DNA from: Solirubrum puertoriconensis
Lineage (GTDB): Bacteria; Bacteroidota; Bacteroidia; Cytophagales; Hymenobacteraceae
Length of the DNA stretch: 64,000 nt
Direction of reading: 5' to 3'
NCBI RefSeq assembly: GCF_001483135.1
Contig: NZ_LNAL01000006.1
Coordinates: forward strand, 744,003-808,002
Positions 16,901-25,179 of this stretch are shown one piece after another (position 1 is the stretch's first letter; every line of letters begins with the position of its first letter). The position numbers were made by a program, and so were the translations under genes. The notes beneath the pieces were generated by a model. That model saw nothing but the letters and a program-made list of their open reading frames with translations, did no database searches and was not told the DNA's origin.

Positions 16901-19038
16901 AGTCGGTTGGGGACATTGCGTGGAGCATTGCTGGCCGAGGAGTTACTAGCTTCCAACTTCCCATCGATGTACAGTTGCATGGTGCTGCCGTTGCGTACAG
17001 CGGCCACATGGTGCCAACGCCCATCGTTCACGGCCGTTGCCGACTGAATGGTGATATCGGGGTTACCCATGCCAAAGGCTACTTTGTTCTCGAGCAGCGC
17101 CGTACCAAAGTCGTTGGTTACACCGCCGACTTCGGCATCGAGCAGGCCAACGCCTTGGTACCACTGCGTGCCTTGCGGGGCCGTTTGGGTGGTGTTCAGC
17201 CAAAATTCCAGGGTAAAGTTGCCTTGAACGGTTTGGGGCAGCACCACGTAGTCGTTGGTACCGTCGAAGTGCAGAGCATTGCCGGGCTGGGGTTGGGTAA
17301 TGGTGTAGTTGCGGGTTACCGAACAGCCATTGGCATCGGTGGCCGTTACGGTGTAGTTGCCGGCGCGCAGGCCCGAAGCTGTGGCGCTGGTGCCGCCGCT
17401 TGGTGCCCAGCTGTAGGTGTAAGGAGCGGTACCGCCGCTAAGCCCAATGGTGGCCGAACCATCGGTGCCGCCCGAGGTGGTTACGTTGGTTTGGGAGGAA
17501 GTGGTGACAATCGCCGACGGCTGCGTGATGGTGACGTCGCGGGTAATTTCGCAGCCGTTCGCATCGCGGATGAGTACAGAGTAGGTACCAGCAATAAGTC
17601 CGGTAATGCGGTTGGTGCCGTCGCCGGTAGGGTTGCCAGGCGACCAGTTATACGTGTAACCCGGTGTGCCGCCGCTTACCGTAACCGTGGCACTACCACT
17701 CGCCACGCCGTTGCAGCTTATGTTGGTTTGCGCCATCGAAGCTTGCAAGGCGGGCGGCTGCGTGATGGTGACTTGCGCCGAAGTTTGCAGGCCGTTTCGG
17801 TCGGTTACCCTCACGAGGTAATTACCAGCAAAAAGGTTATTGGCAGTTGAACCGCTGCCGCCACTCGGTTCCCACACGTAGGTGTACGGGGAGGTGCCAC
17901 CGCTAACCGATACGGTGGCCGAGCCGCCCCGGCCCCCGTAGCAGGTTACGTTGGTTTGCGAGCTGATTCGGGCGCTTACGTCGGGTTGGTCAGTAACGAA
18001 AATGGTAAACGTCTCCTCGAAGCTGCCTACTGGCACGCCGTTATCGGTAACACGCACCCGGATGCTGTAGCTGCTCTTGGTTTCGAAATCGAATATCGAC
18101 GCCGTGCGCAAGCTATTGCCTACGATGCTGAACGAGCCGTTGTCCGCTGAGCCGGTGCCGCTTACCAGTTCGTAGGTGTGCGTTTGACCCGCTCCATCGG
18201 CATCGGTAGTACCTAACGTACCAACCGTAGTGCCTGCTAGCTGATTCTCAGCCACTGAAGAATTGGTGAGCGAGATGTCGGTAGGAGCTAAGTTGGGCGG
18301 CGGGGGGGCAAAGCGGTAGGAGCGGCCGTTTGTGAGCGTTACGCCGTTGGCAGGCTCTATGCTACTGCTGCTAGCCGTGTGCGTATTGGGATTTACCGTC
18401 AGATACTCCGTAGCTGAGGTAGCAATACCAATAGTGGTAGGCGTGCCGTTGCTGAAAGTATTGGGGCCATACACAAATCGTACAGCATTGGAGCTTTCGT
18501 AAAGCCACACTTGGTAGCGACGGGAAGAAGGACTGTTGAACGTGCTTGCGCCTCCCCATTCTACCACCAGCCTGCGGTTGGGGCTTACGCCCACCAGCCG
18601 GTAATACACACCTCCATCTGAGCCCATGGTTTGCGGAGTGGCCAGGGCTGCCACAGCTGGAGTGTTTTCCGCGGTCGGAAAATCGGACCAAGGGCTAGGG
18701 GCGGTGTTCCCGAACCGTAGCACGCCGCTGCCGTTTACCCAGGCCTGCGTGTAGGTGGTCGCGCCAAACTTAAAAGCAAAGCTACTCGGGAAGGTGAATG
18801 GTGATGGGGCTACTGAACCAAACGAGGAGTTTGGCGCAATGAGCAGCGTACCGCCGCTCATTGATTCTAGCGAATAGCCTGTTTCGGTGCTAAACGAATA
18901 GCTAGCCGCCGACTGGGCGAGTGCCGGATTCCACTTTACCGGAAACAGGTTTAACAGCATGGTGGCCAGTAGCAACAAGCCATAATTAAGCGGCCGACTG
19001 CGCGCTGCAGCCGGTACAATAGGGTAGCAATGGGGCAT
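13915..19038 (-). CDS. Giant multi-domain T9SS surface adhesin (SprB repeats, LamG, FN3)
   Basis: Translation from the ATG of MPHCYPIVPAAARSRP gives 1707 residues with a signal peptide ending near PALAQS. Domains in approximate order: an N-terminal beta domain (45-245); a cadherin-like unit (250-360; DISLTNSSVAENQLAGTTVG); three SprB-type repeats (360-590; each with SGGTxPYTYxW and NYLVRVTD/YTVTATD); a LamG domain (595-790; FDEVRIWNTARTAAEIQANY); a fibronectin III domain (825-920); a cadherin-like beta-sandwich (925-1010; LSNLVLSAGTLTPAF). Two further beta modules follow, then LPVELVSFTAEALGAAVQLS and a C-terminal type A sorting domain (LRVTPNPARTQASVAG). SprB-type proteins are moved along the surface in gliding motility or serve adhesion. 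Confidence 0.92.
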   Translation of the reverse strand: MPHCYPIVPAAARSRPLNYGLLLLATMLLNLFPVKWNPALAQSAASYSFSTETGYSLESMSGGTLLIAPNSSFGSVAPSPFTFPSSFAFKFGATTYTQAWVNGSGVLRFGNTAPSPWSDFPTAENTPAVAALATPQTMGSDGGVYYRLVGVSPNRRLVVEWGGASTFNSPSSRRYQVWLYESSNAVRFVYGPNTFSNGTPTTIGIATSATEYLTVNPNTHTASSSSIEPANGVTLTNGRSYRFAPPPPNLAPTDISLTNSSVAENQLAGTTVGTLGTTDADGAGQTHTYELVSGTGSADNGSFSIVGNSLRTASIFDFETKSSYSIRVRVTDNGVPVGSFEETFTIFVTDQPDVSARISSQTNVTCYGGRGGSATVSVSGGTSPYTYVWEPSGGSGSTANNLFAGNYLVRVTDRNGLQTSAQVTITQPPALQASMAQTNISCNGVASGSATVTVSGGTPGYTYNWSPGNPTGDGTNRITGLIAGTYSVLIRDANGCEITRDVTITQPSAIVTTSSQTNVTTSGGTDGSATIGLSGGTAPYTYSWAPSGGTSATASGLRAGNYTVTATDANGCSVTRNYTITQPQPGNALHFDGTNDYVVLPQTVQGNFTLEFWLNTTQTAPQGTQWYQGVGLLDAEVGGVTNDFGTALLENKVAFGMGNPDITIQSATAVNDGRWHHVAAVRNGSTMQLYIDGKLEASNSSASNAPRNVPNRLVLGSMQTLVNGYFSGRFDEVRIWNTARTAAEIQANYATPLSPSQAGLVAYYTFEHGMANGTNTSQNLLDDVTANTYFGTLTNFGLTGSTSNWVESYAMVVPTATAATAISSTGFTANWTAPAVGSVTNYLLEVSTSNTFASQISGSPFSVAGNSTSRAITGLASATTYYYRVRADKASVTGQGNYSNTISVYTPSNESRLSNLVLSAGTLTPAFASNTSSYTLSTAAATTTVTPTLLQANATVRVNGTVVANGAASGTINLNPGLNTITVLVTAQDGTTTTTYSVAVTRTCTVTAVSRDVAVSLGADGTVTVPVASINNGSSSTCGAVTLSIADLTERISNGELTSNTNGWTISTVDANGGWRNTGGNPGGYVILNSNGASATDPSIAQTVTGLTPGATYTVSGSLRNGTGYGNPPIGVALLAFDLNGTQQTTFPNPGTTWASFSYNFVAPATSATLAFRSEINGADVDAALDNLSLRMVPSSSPTFTCANVGVNAFQLVVTDAAGNRSTAPVSITVSVPTTPTTTWTGNASAVLSDCANWSFGKLPDAGTHVIIPAGLSRYPTLSSGTLTAADVTIASGSSLTVASGATLEVHGNWTNNGTTTLSGTVVFRGGNAQTLGGSSATTFTGLTVNKTSGSLTLQTNATVSQSLTLTAGTLLTGANKVTLGTTATISESAASYVTGTVETTRQLNAAGTRQAFGNLGLALTPSGSTLPGTTTVRRVTGTALSGQGTSTSIKRYYDITAQTNSGLNVTLEFGYAEAELNGLAENSLGLFRSTTGTAGPWQYVAANNRNASANTVTATGVTGFSVWTLGSSANPLPVELVSFTAEALGAAVQLSWTTAQERNSEYFAVERSTDGRQFAEIERLAAQGTSNRTHAYATTDAQLPTQAGVLYYRLRQADLDGTTNYSPVRTVVLDRAAHTLRVTPNPARTQASVAGAQPNAPVEVYDATGRLLLRTTADASGQSALRLPAGLPSGVYFVRSGTGACRLLVE

Positions 19039-19228
19039 ATGTTGAGAGAAAGTGAGAGAAGGCGGTTCTAGCCAGCGCAAAGGTCGCTGAAAGCTTGAAA
19101 TATTTTACTCGCTATATGCCTTTATCTAAGACAATTGCACATAACGAGTACAAGCCCGTGCGTACACGCATGCAGTGCCAATCTGTGCCGCCAAGGCCTA
19201 GGTGCCAATTGGTATTTAGCTAATAATG

Positions 19229-19275
19229 AGCAAGCCGGTTAGTGGCACGTTGGGCCACCAACCGGCTTGTTTTCC
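19229..19275. terminator. Hairpin, probable terminator
   Basis: CAAGCCGGTT / AACCGGCTTG (10 bp) is stacked on GTGG / CCAC, with TTTT on the plus side. It lies 35 bases past the stop of the leftward TonB-linked gene, so its likely role is to end that transcript, although the T-run is on the other strand. Confidence 0.65.
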
Positions 19276-19303
19276 GGAGTATTTTGGTTTTTGCGGTGCC
19301 GCT

Positions 19304-21739
19304 TTAGCTGCCAGCCCGATTAAGCTCTTCCAAGTTGGTGTTTCGGCGCTTGGTATCAACCTTGGCGCCCTGGCTGAAGTTGTAACGGACCGTAAGGCCC
19401 ACGCTACGCCAGCGGAAGTACTGGTTGAAGTCGTTGATGTTGCCGTTGATGTTGGTGCTGAAGCGGTACCGATAGCCTTTGAAAATGTCGTTCACGTTCA
19501 CGCTCACATCCAGCTTATCCTGCCGGAAGCTGCGCTTGAGGGCCACACCCACCCAGTGCATGGGTTCGATCTGGTACAAGCCCGAGGCCGTGGGGCCTAG
19601 GTACCGCGCTTCTATTTCAAGCCGCACTTTCGAAGGGAGCAGCAAGGTGTGGTTGCTCTGTAGCATGTAGTACAGCTGCTCGTTGGTCAGAAAGCCATTG
19701 AGGTCGTTGGTGCTGAACTTGCGGTACGACACCACCACGGTGTTTTGCGTGTCCCACCACTTAGCCAGTTTCACCGGGGCCACGCCCGTCATGCCGATGA
19801 TGTGGCCGGTATCGAGGTTGTCGGTGGTGTACGTGGTGGTAGCTGCTTCCACATCCAGGATGGGCACTTCCGAAATTACGGCCGTTTGGTAATCGTAGTT
19901 CAGCGCGAGGCTGTACACCTTTTTGTACGTGTGGGCCACCCGGAAGGCGTGGGTGTACTGCGGCCGCAAAAACGGATTGCCTTCCTCCCAGGTGTACGGG
20001 TCGCGGTAGAAGCGGAAGGGGTTGAGGTTGCCGTAGTTGGGGCGCGTGAGGCGGCGGCTGTAGCTGTAGCCGATGTCGTAATCTTTGGTTACCTGCTGTT
20101 GCGCGAACAGGCTCGGGAACAGGTTCAGGTACTGGCGCCGCGTTACCTGCCCCGTGGTGTACGACTCACCTAGGGAGGTAGTGTTTTCGAGGCGCAGGCC
20201 CGCCTGCAGCTTCAGCCGCTCCGAGGCCTTTCCGCTCCAGTTGAGGTAAGCGGCCTGAATGTTTTCGCGGTAGTTAAAGTGGTTGGTGCGCAAAGGGTCG
20301 AGCACCAGCGCCCCGTTGTTAAAATAAAAGCGCGAATCGTTGTCGGCCGTTACGCGGCTGAACTTCGTGCCTGCCTCAATTTTGTGCCCGTTGGCAAGCG
20401 GCTTCGTGAAATCGACTTTGGCAGCGTAAATGCTGAGGTCGGAGAAGGTGTTTGTGAACAGGAAATCCTGGGTGCGGTTGTTGGTGCCCAGGTCGGTGAA
20501 GAAATTGAAGAAATCGGCTTTGCCGCGGTTCTTGATCTGCACCAAGTCCAAGTCGGCGGTAAGGGTGGTGCCAGCGCTATCTAGGTTGCCGATGTAGTGC
20601 AGGTTGCCGGTGTAGTTGGCGTAGGTGTTGCGGCTAATGTTGTCGGCATCGATAAAGCGCGTAGGCTCCTGCGGCGAGGCGCCTAGGTAAGTGTCCGTCA
20701 GAAAATCCGACTCGCCGCGGCGCGGAGTGTAATTAGCCATAAAGCCGATGGTGTGTCGTTTGCTCAGGCTGTAATCGGCACCTAGGCGCACCACGGCCGG
20801 GCTAATCGAGGTGAAGTTGCCAGTTGCTTGTTGATTGAAATACGTGGTGTTTTGCTCGCCGAAAAACACCCGCGTAAAGGTGGCGTCGCGGCCCCCCACG
20901 CGGCGCGAGCCATCCACCGTCAGGAAACCGTTCCACCGCTCGCGCTTTAGGTTGAGGCTGGCACCGTAGGTATGGCCAAACTGCTTGAAGTTGTAGTTGC
21001 CGCTGGCGTACACGCTGCCGTTGAGGCCGCGTTGCGTGTTCTTTTTTAGGTTGAGGTTGAGAATGCCCGAGGTGCCTTCGGCGTCGTAGCGGGCCGGCGG
21101 GTTGGTAATGATTTCGATGTTCTTGAGGTTGGCCGCGGGCATGCTCTCGAGCAGGTTGCGCAGGTCGCGGCCCGAGAGGTACGTCAGGCGGTTGTCGAGC
21201 ATTACCGTTACGCCGGTTTTGCCGTTGAGCTGAATGTTGCCTTCCTGGTCGATGAACACGCCGGGCGACTTGGCCAGCACATCGTAGGCGGTGTTGCTGG
21301 CTGCCATGGCCGTGCCCTCTACCGAAACCACCATGCGGTCGGCTTCCTGCACAATCGTCGGCCGTAGTCCCTCAATTTTCACCTCCGCCAGCTGCTTGGC
21401 ATCCGCTTTCAGGGTAAGCGTACCAAAATCTTTGCCCGGTGCGGTGGCGCTTAGCTCGAAGGCGGGCGTTTCCAGCATTTGATAACCCACCGACGTGATG
21501 CGCAGCCTGTAGGAGCCAGCCGCGGGTGCTTGCAGCTGAAAGCGGCCGTTTTCATCGGCAACGGTGCCGGTAATGCTACTGGTGGCACCGGCTGGTAGCA
21601 CGGCCACCGTGGCAAAGCCCACGGCCGCGCCTTTTTCGTCGGTGGTAGTGCCCGTGAGCACGGCGCTTTGCTGCGCCCAGCCCGCCCGGACGACCAGCAG
21701 AAGGCAGAATAGCAGCAAGTGAGCGGAGAAGTTCTTCAT
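19304..21739 (-). CDS. TonB-linked outer-membrane beta-barrel protein
   Basis: The ATG of MKNFSAHLLLFCLLLVV gives 811 residues with a signal peptide (cleavage near GWAQQ). A carboxypeptidase-regulatory-like domain (about 25-105; LTGTTTDEKGAAVGFATVAV, RITSVGYQMLETP) precedes a TonB plug-like domain (about 125-235; VLAKSPGVFIDQEGNIQLNG, MPAANLKNIEIITNPPARYD, GTSGILNLNLKK). The remainder is an outer-membrane barrel. No SusD-like lipoprotein is adjacent, so it belongs to the stand-alone outer-membrane-receptor type rather than a glycan-uptake SusC pair. The ligand is unknown. CCTAGG lies directly before the start codon (21741-21746). Confidence 0.92.
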   Translation of the reverse strand: MKNFSAHLLLFCLLLVVRAGWAQQSAVLTGTTTDEKGAAVGFATVAVLPAGATSSITGTVADENGRFQLQAPAAGSYRLRITSVGYQMLETPAFELSATAPGKDFGTLTLKADAKQLAEVKIEGLRPTIVQEADRMVVSVEGTAMAASNTAYDVLAKSPGVFIDQEGNIQLNGKTGVTVMLDNRLTYLSGRDLRNLLESMPAANLKNIEIITNPPARYDAEGTSGILNLNLKKNTQRGLNGSVYASGNYNFKQFGHTYGASLNLKRERWNGFLTVDGSRRVGGRDATFTRVFFGEQNTTYFNQQATGNFTSISPAVVRLGADYSLSKRHTIGFMANYTPRRGESDFLTDTYLGASPQEPTRFIDADNISRNTYANYTGNLHYIGNLDSAGTTLTADLDLVQIKNRGKADFFNFFTDLGTNNRTQDFLFTNTFSDLSIYAAKVDFTKPLANGHKIEAGTKFSRVTADNDSRFYFNNGALVLDPLRTNHFNYRENIQAAYLNWSGKASERLKLQAGLRLENTTSLGESYTTGQVTRRQYLNLFPSLFAQQQVTKDYDIGYSYSRRLTRPNYGNLNPFRFYRDPYTWEEGNPFLRPQYTHAFRVAHTYKKVYSLALNYDYQTAVISEVPILDVEAATTTYTTDNLDTGHIIGMTGVAPVKLAKWWDTQNTVVVSYRKFSTNDLNGFLTNEQLYYMLQSNHTLLLPSKVRLEIEARYLGPTASGLYQIEPMHWVGVALKRSFRQDKLDVSVNVNDIFKGYRYRFSTNINGNINDFNQYFRWRSVGLTVRYNFSQGAKVDTKRRNTNLEELNRAGS

Positions 21740-21921
21740 ACCTAGGTGCTGTTGGTTGTGGAAAGAAGGCAGAAACCCGAAGAGCGTTGCACTAATCGGG
21801 CGCGGAAACCGAGGTTTGTAGCAATAGTTACACGTGCCACTCAAAAAACTTTTGCCGTGAGCCACAAGCCCGAGCAAGGCAAAGCGGCAATGGTTCAGCA
21901 GCCGGGCTATATCTTCCGGCC

Positions 21922-22641
21922 ATGAGACCCTTGCTTGAGCTTGTTTCCGTACTCGTGTTTCTTGGCCTGGGCATGGGCTACAGCTACCGGGCGCGTAAGC
22001 TCACGGGAGCGGGCGTATGGGCGGGCGGGGTGCTCGGCCTGTTCATCTTTTTGGGCACCGGCTACCTAGGGATGAGCTTGCTGGCGCTGTTTTTCGCGCT
22101 TGGCACGGCGGCTTCGGCCTGGCGCGTAGCCGACAAACGCCGACTGGGTCTGGCCGAAGAAAACCGCGGCCAGCGCACCGCCGGGCAGGTGCTGGCCAAT
22201 GCCGGCGTGGCGGGCGTGCTCGGGTTGCTAAGCTGGGCGTTTCCGGCGTTTGCGCCCCTGGGTAGCCTAATGCTGGCCGGCGCCTTTGCCTCGGCCACCG
22301 CCGATACGTTGGCCTCGGAGCTGGGCAATGTGTACGGCAGCCGCTACGTCAACGTCCTCACCCTGCGCCCCGACACGCGCGGCGAAAACGGCGTGGTAAG
22401 CATCGAGGGTACTTTGCTGGGGGTGGCCGGGAGCGGCGTAATTGCCCTAACCTACTGCCTGGCCGAAGGGTGGGGGCCGTGGGCTTGGTGGCTGCTGCTG
22501 GCCGGCACCGCCGGCAACCTCGCCGACTCTGTACTGGGCGCCACGTTGGAGCGGCGCGGCACCTTATCCAACGACGTGGTAAACAGCCTCAATACGCTGG
22601 TAGGCGCCCTCGTGGCAGCAGCCTGTGCACTAGCCCGGTAA
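21922..22641 (+). CDS. DUF92 family membrane protein
   Basis: The 239-residue protein has six hydrophobic helices and the DUF92 family pattern: KLTGAGVWAGGVLGLFIFLG, LANAGVAGVLGLLSWAFPAF, ASATADTLASELGNVYGSRY, NGVVSIEGTLLGVAGSGVIA, GNLADSVLGATLERRGTLSN and DVVNSLNTLVGALVA. Homologues in plants and cyanobacteria (VTE6) phosphorylate phytyl phosphate; the bacterial role is unproven, but a polyprenyl or lipid phosphate kinase is possible. Its stop codon overlaps the start of the next gene by one base (TAATG), so the two are translationally coupled. Confidence 0.9.
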   Translation: MRPLLELVSVLVFLGLGMGYSYRARKLTGAGVWAGGVLGLFIFLGTGYLGMSLLALFFALGTAASAWRVADKRRLGLAEENRGQRTAGQVLANAGVAGVLGLLSWAFPAFAPLGSLMLAGAFASATADTLASELGNVYGSRYVNVLTLRPDTRGENGVVSIEGTLLGVAGSGVIALTYCLAEGWGPWAWWLLLAGTAGNLADSVLGATLERRGTLSNDVVNSLNTLVGALVAAACALAR

Positions 22642-23882
22642 TGCATTACTTCCACCTTCGAGCACAGCCGGTGACCCAATACGTAGGAAAGGCGCAGCGT
22701 ACATGGCGGCTGCAGGTAGTTGGGGTGCTGCTCGGCTTGCTCTGCGTATGTGCTTCGGTAACCTGTGTGGCCCAACCGGGCCGCTTGTCCGAATCCGCCA
22801 CCGTAAGCTTGCTGACGTGCGCCCCCGGCTCCGAAACCTACGCTTTGTTCGGGCACTCGGCCCTGCGCATTACTGACCCCGTGCAGGGCATTGATCAGGT
22901 GTATAACTACGGCACGTTCGACTTCCAGACCTCGCACTTCTACTGGCGCTTTGTGCGGGGCAACTTGCGGTATTACCTGTCGGCGGTACCATTTGCAAGC
23001 TTTAGCCAAGCCTACGAGCAGGAGGGCCGCGCCGTAGCGGAGCAAGTGCTCAACCTGCAGCCGCAGGAGGTACAACGGCTGTACGCCCGCCTGGAAAGCA
23101 CGCTGCATTCGGAGGCACGATACTACCGCTACCAGTTCTTTTCCGATAACTGCTCCACCCGGCTTTTCACCCTCATCAACGAAAGCACCAATGCGCCGCT
23201 GCAGCTCGATTCGGCGCGGGTGGCCGCGGCTACTTACCGGCAGCTGCTCAGGCCTTACTTAGCCCCGGCGCCTTGGGTAAAGCTCGGCATGAACCTAGGC
23301 CTGGGCTTACCTGCCGACCACCAGACGCACTACCGGCAACGGCTGTTTCTGCCGCTGGAGCTGTTTCAAGCAATGGCCCGAGCAACCCATCGCGGCAAAC
23401 CGTTAGTTGCCAGGCAACAACAGGTTGTGGCGGCAGATAGCGCCGGCGTTCCAGCGCCTGCAGGCATTGTGCCCATGCAGGTACTGCTCGGCTGGCTGCT
23501 GGGGAGCGTGTTGGTGTGGCGCATCAAACCCCTTAGCTGGCTGCATCAAGTAAATATGCGCGTGGTGTTTGGGGTAACCGGTGCTTTGGGCTGTTTGCTC
23601 GCGGGGCTTGCTTTGGTTTCGCTGCACGAGCCAGTGCAGGCTAACTACCAATTGCTGTGGCTGCTGCCGAGCCATATTGCTTTGGCCCTAGGTCGGCGGC
23701 GCTCGTGGTGGCTGCGTTATGCGGCGGTGGCCATGTTGCTGCTGTTGCTCGGGGGCATAATTGCGGCTGTGTTGGGATACGGGTTGCTCTTGCCCGAGGT
23801 AGGCATGTTGCTGCTCTTGCTACTAGGTCAGCTGCTGCTGATTTGGGCAGGGCAGCGTAGGGAAGAGGAGCATCAGGGTTGA
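22641..23882 (+). CDS. Lnb/DUF4105 domain protein (putative lipoprotein N-acyltransferase type)
   Basis: The 413-residue protein starts at MHYFHLRAQPVTQYVG, with an N-terminal hydrophobic segment (about 22-42). The DUF4105 domain covers about 55-250: FGHSALRITDPVQG (H72), YNYGTFDFQTSHFYWRFVRG, and FFSDNCSTRLFTLINE (C171). Four transmembrane helices follow. This family is now annotated as the Lnb periplasmic domain after a Bacteroides lipoprotein N-acyltransferase, in which the conserved Cys and His are expected to act. Catalysis of lipoprotein acylation here is inference from family membership. It overlaps the DUF92 gene by one base. Confidence 0.85.
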   Translation: MHYFHLRAQPVTQYVGKAQRTWRLQVVGVLLGLLCVCASVTCVAQPGRLSESATVSLLTCAPGSETYALFGHSALRITDPVQGIDQVYNYGTFDFQTSHFYWRFVRGNLRYYLSAVPFASFSQAYEQEGRAVAEQVLNLQPQEVQRLYARLESTLHSEARYYRYQFFSDNCSTRLFTLINESTNAPLQLDSARVAAATYRQLLRPYLAPAPWVKLGMNLGLGLPADHQTHYRQRLFLPLELFQAMARATHRGKPLVARQQQVVAADSAGVPAPAGIVPMQVLLGWLLGSVLVWRIKPLSWLHQVNMRVVFGVTGALGCLLAGLALVSLHEPVQANYQLLWLLPSHIALALGRRRSWWLRYAAVAMLLLLLGGIIAAVLGYGLLLPEVGMLLLLLLGQLLLIWAGQRREEEHQG

Positions 23883-24091
23883 TTTGCGCTTTCCTGGGTT
23901 GAGTACGTGAGCTTAATAGCCAGGCAGCAAGCCATCGTGCGTCAGTTACCTAGTAGTACCTGTGTCGGCTGAAGTACGCTGGTTGGTAGCAATACCTCGC
24001 TTGCGCGAAGCACTCATCGACCTGCCTTACGAGCCGAGCCAACCAGCAAGTCAAGTGTGCTGAGAAATCGTGATAAATGAAAAAACATAGC

Positions 24092-24141
24092 ACTTTGTAT
24101 TGCAAAGTATCCGCTGAACACATTGCTTTGCAATACAAAGT
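24092..24141. promoter_or_regulatory. Pair of inverted operator-like sites before ABC operon
   Basis: ACTTTGTATTGCAAAGT (24092-24108), itself an interrupted palindrome with arms ACTTTG / CAAAGT, recurs on the opposite strand at 24126-24141, so the whole forms a 16-bp inverted repeat with a 17-base spacer. It lies 127 bases upstream of the ABC ATPase start. Paired palindromic sites like this usually bind a dimeric repressor. No regulator gene is adjacent. Nothing else was recognised in the 385-base gap 23883-24267. Confidence 0.6.
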
Positions 24142-24267
24142 TCTTTTTTGGTTGCTGTGCAGTTCATGCTACTCAGAATTCTCAGCTGAGGGAGTTTCCT
24201 TAAGCTCTGCTGCCTGCATCTGCCTTTTCTTCCCGCATCGTCTTCTTCACTTGCCTGCTGAATTGTT

Positions 24268-25179
24268 ATGGAATTACGGATACGCAACGTCTCGAAAAGC
24301 TACGGCAACGGAGTGCAGGCCCTGCAGGACGTGAGCCTGACCATCCCGGCGGGCCTGTACGGTTTGCTGGGCCCGAACGGGGCGGGCAAATCGACGCTGA
24401 TGCGCACGCTCGCCACCCTGCAAGAGCCCGATTCGGGCAGCATTCACCTAGGTGATATCGACGTGCTGCGCCAGAAAGAGGCCGTGCGCCAGACGCTGGG
24501 CTACTTGCCCCAAGAATTTGGCGTGTACCCCAAGGCCCGGGCCGAAGACCTGCTCGACTACTTCGCTATTCTCAAGGGCATCGGCAACCAACGCGAGCGG
24601 CGGGCAACGGTCGAGCATTTGCTGCGGCAAACCAACCTCTGGGAGGTGCGCCGGCAAAAGCTGGGCGGCTTCTCGGGCGGCATGAAGCAGCGCTTCGGCG
24701 TGGCCGTGGCCCTGCTCGGCCAGCCGAAGCTGCTGATCGTCGACGAGCCCACGGCCGGCCTCGACCCGGCCGAGCGCGTGCGCTTCCTCAACCTGCTGAG
24801 CGAGCTGGGCGAGCAGAGCGTGGTCCTCCTCTCCACCCACATCGTGGAGGACGTGGCCGAGCTCTGCACGCGCATGGCCATCATCAACCAGGGCCGCATC
24901 CTGCTCGAGGCCGAGCCGCTGCGGGCCGTCGAGCAGCTGCAGGGGCGCATCTGGCGCCGCATCGTGGAGAAAAGCGCCTTGGCCCAACTCGAGCAGGAGC
25001 ATAAGGTGATTTCCACCAAGCTGCTCAGCGGCCGCACGCTGGTGCACGTGTACAGCGACGAGGCGCCCGGCCCCGGCTTCGAGCCCGTCGCCCCCGACCT
25101 GGAGGACGTCTACTTCTGCACCATGGCCGGGCACTTCGGTCCGCACGTTGCTCAACCGCTGCAGGCCGTACGCTCATGA
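24268..25179 (+). CDS. ABC transporter ATP-binding protein
   Basis: The 303-residue ATPase has Walker A GPNGAGKST (about 36-44), Q-loop LGYLPQEFGVYPKARAEDLL, signature LGGFSGGMKQRFGVA, Walker B LLIVDEPTAGLDP and H-loop LLSTHIVEDVAEL. It belongs to the type whose partner permeases resemble ABC-2 exporters (FYFLAQEFGVYP-like Q-loop region). The last 90 residues form a regulatory tail. It overlaps the first permease-peptidase gene by four bases (ATGA), so the three genes from 24268 to 32407 form one operon. Confidence 0.93.
   Translation: MELRIRNVSKSYGNGVQALQDVSLTIPAGLYGLLGPNGAGKSTLMRTLATLQEPDSGSIHLGDIDVLRQKEAVRQTLGYLPQEFGVYPKARAEDLLDYFAILKGIGNQRERRATVEHLLRQTNLWEVRRQKLGGFSGGMKQRFGVAVALLGQPKLLIVDEPTAGLDPAERVRFLNLLSELGEQSVVLLSTHIVEDVAELCTRMAIINQGRILLEAEPLRAVEQLQGRIWRRIVEKSALAQLEQEHKVISTKLLSGRTLVHVYSDEAPGPGFEPVAPDLEDVYFCTMAGHFGPHVAQPLQAVRS

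Noticed and set aside
16882-17850. 322-codon plus-strand frame inside the adhesin gene
   Set aside because: It is antisense to the SprB and LamG modules, with a Gly/Val/Arg-rich translation typical of shadow frames.
24092-24141. Inverted repeat considered as a transcription terminator of the Lnb gene
   Set aside because: It is A/T-rich, more than 200 bases past the Lnb stop, and each half is itself palindromic, which fits an operator pair better.
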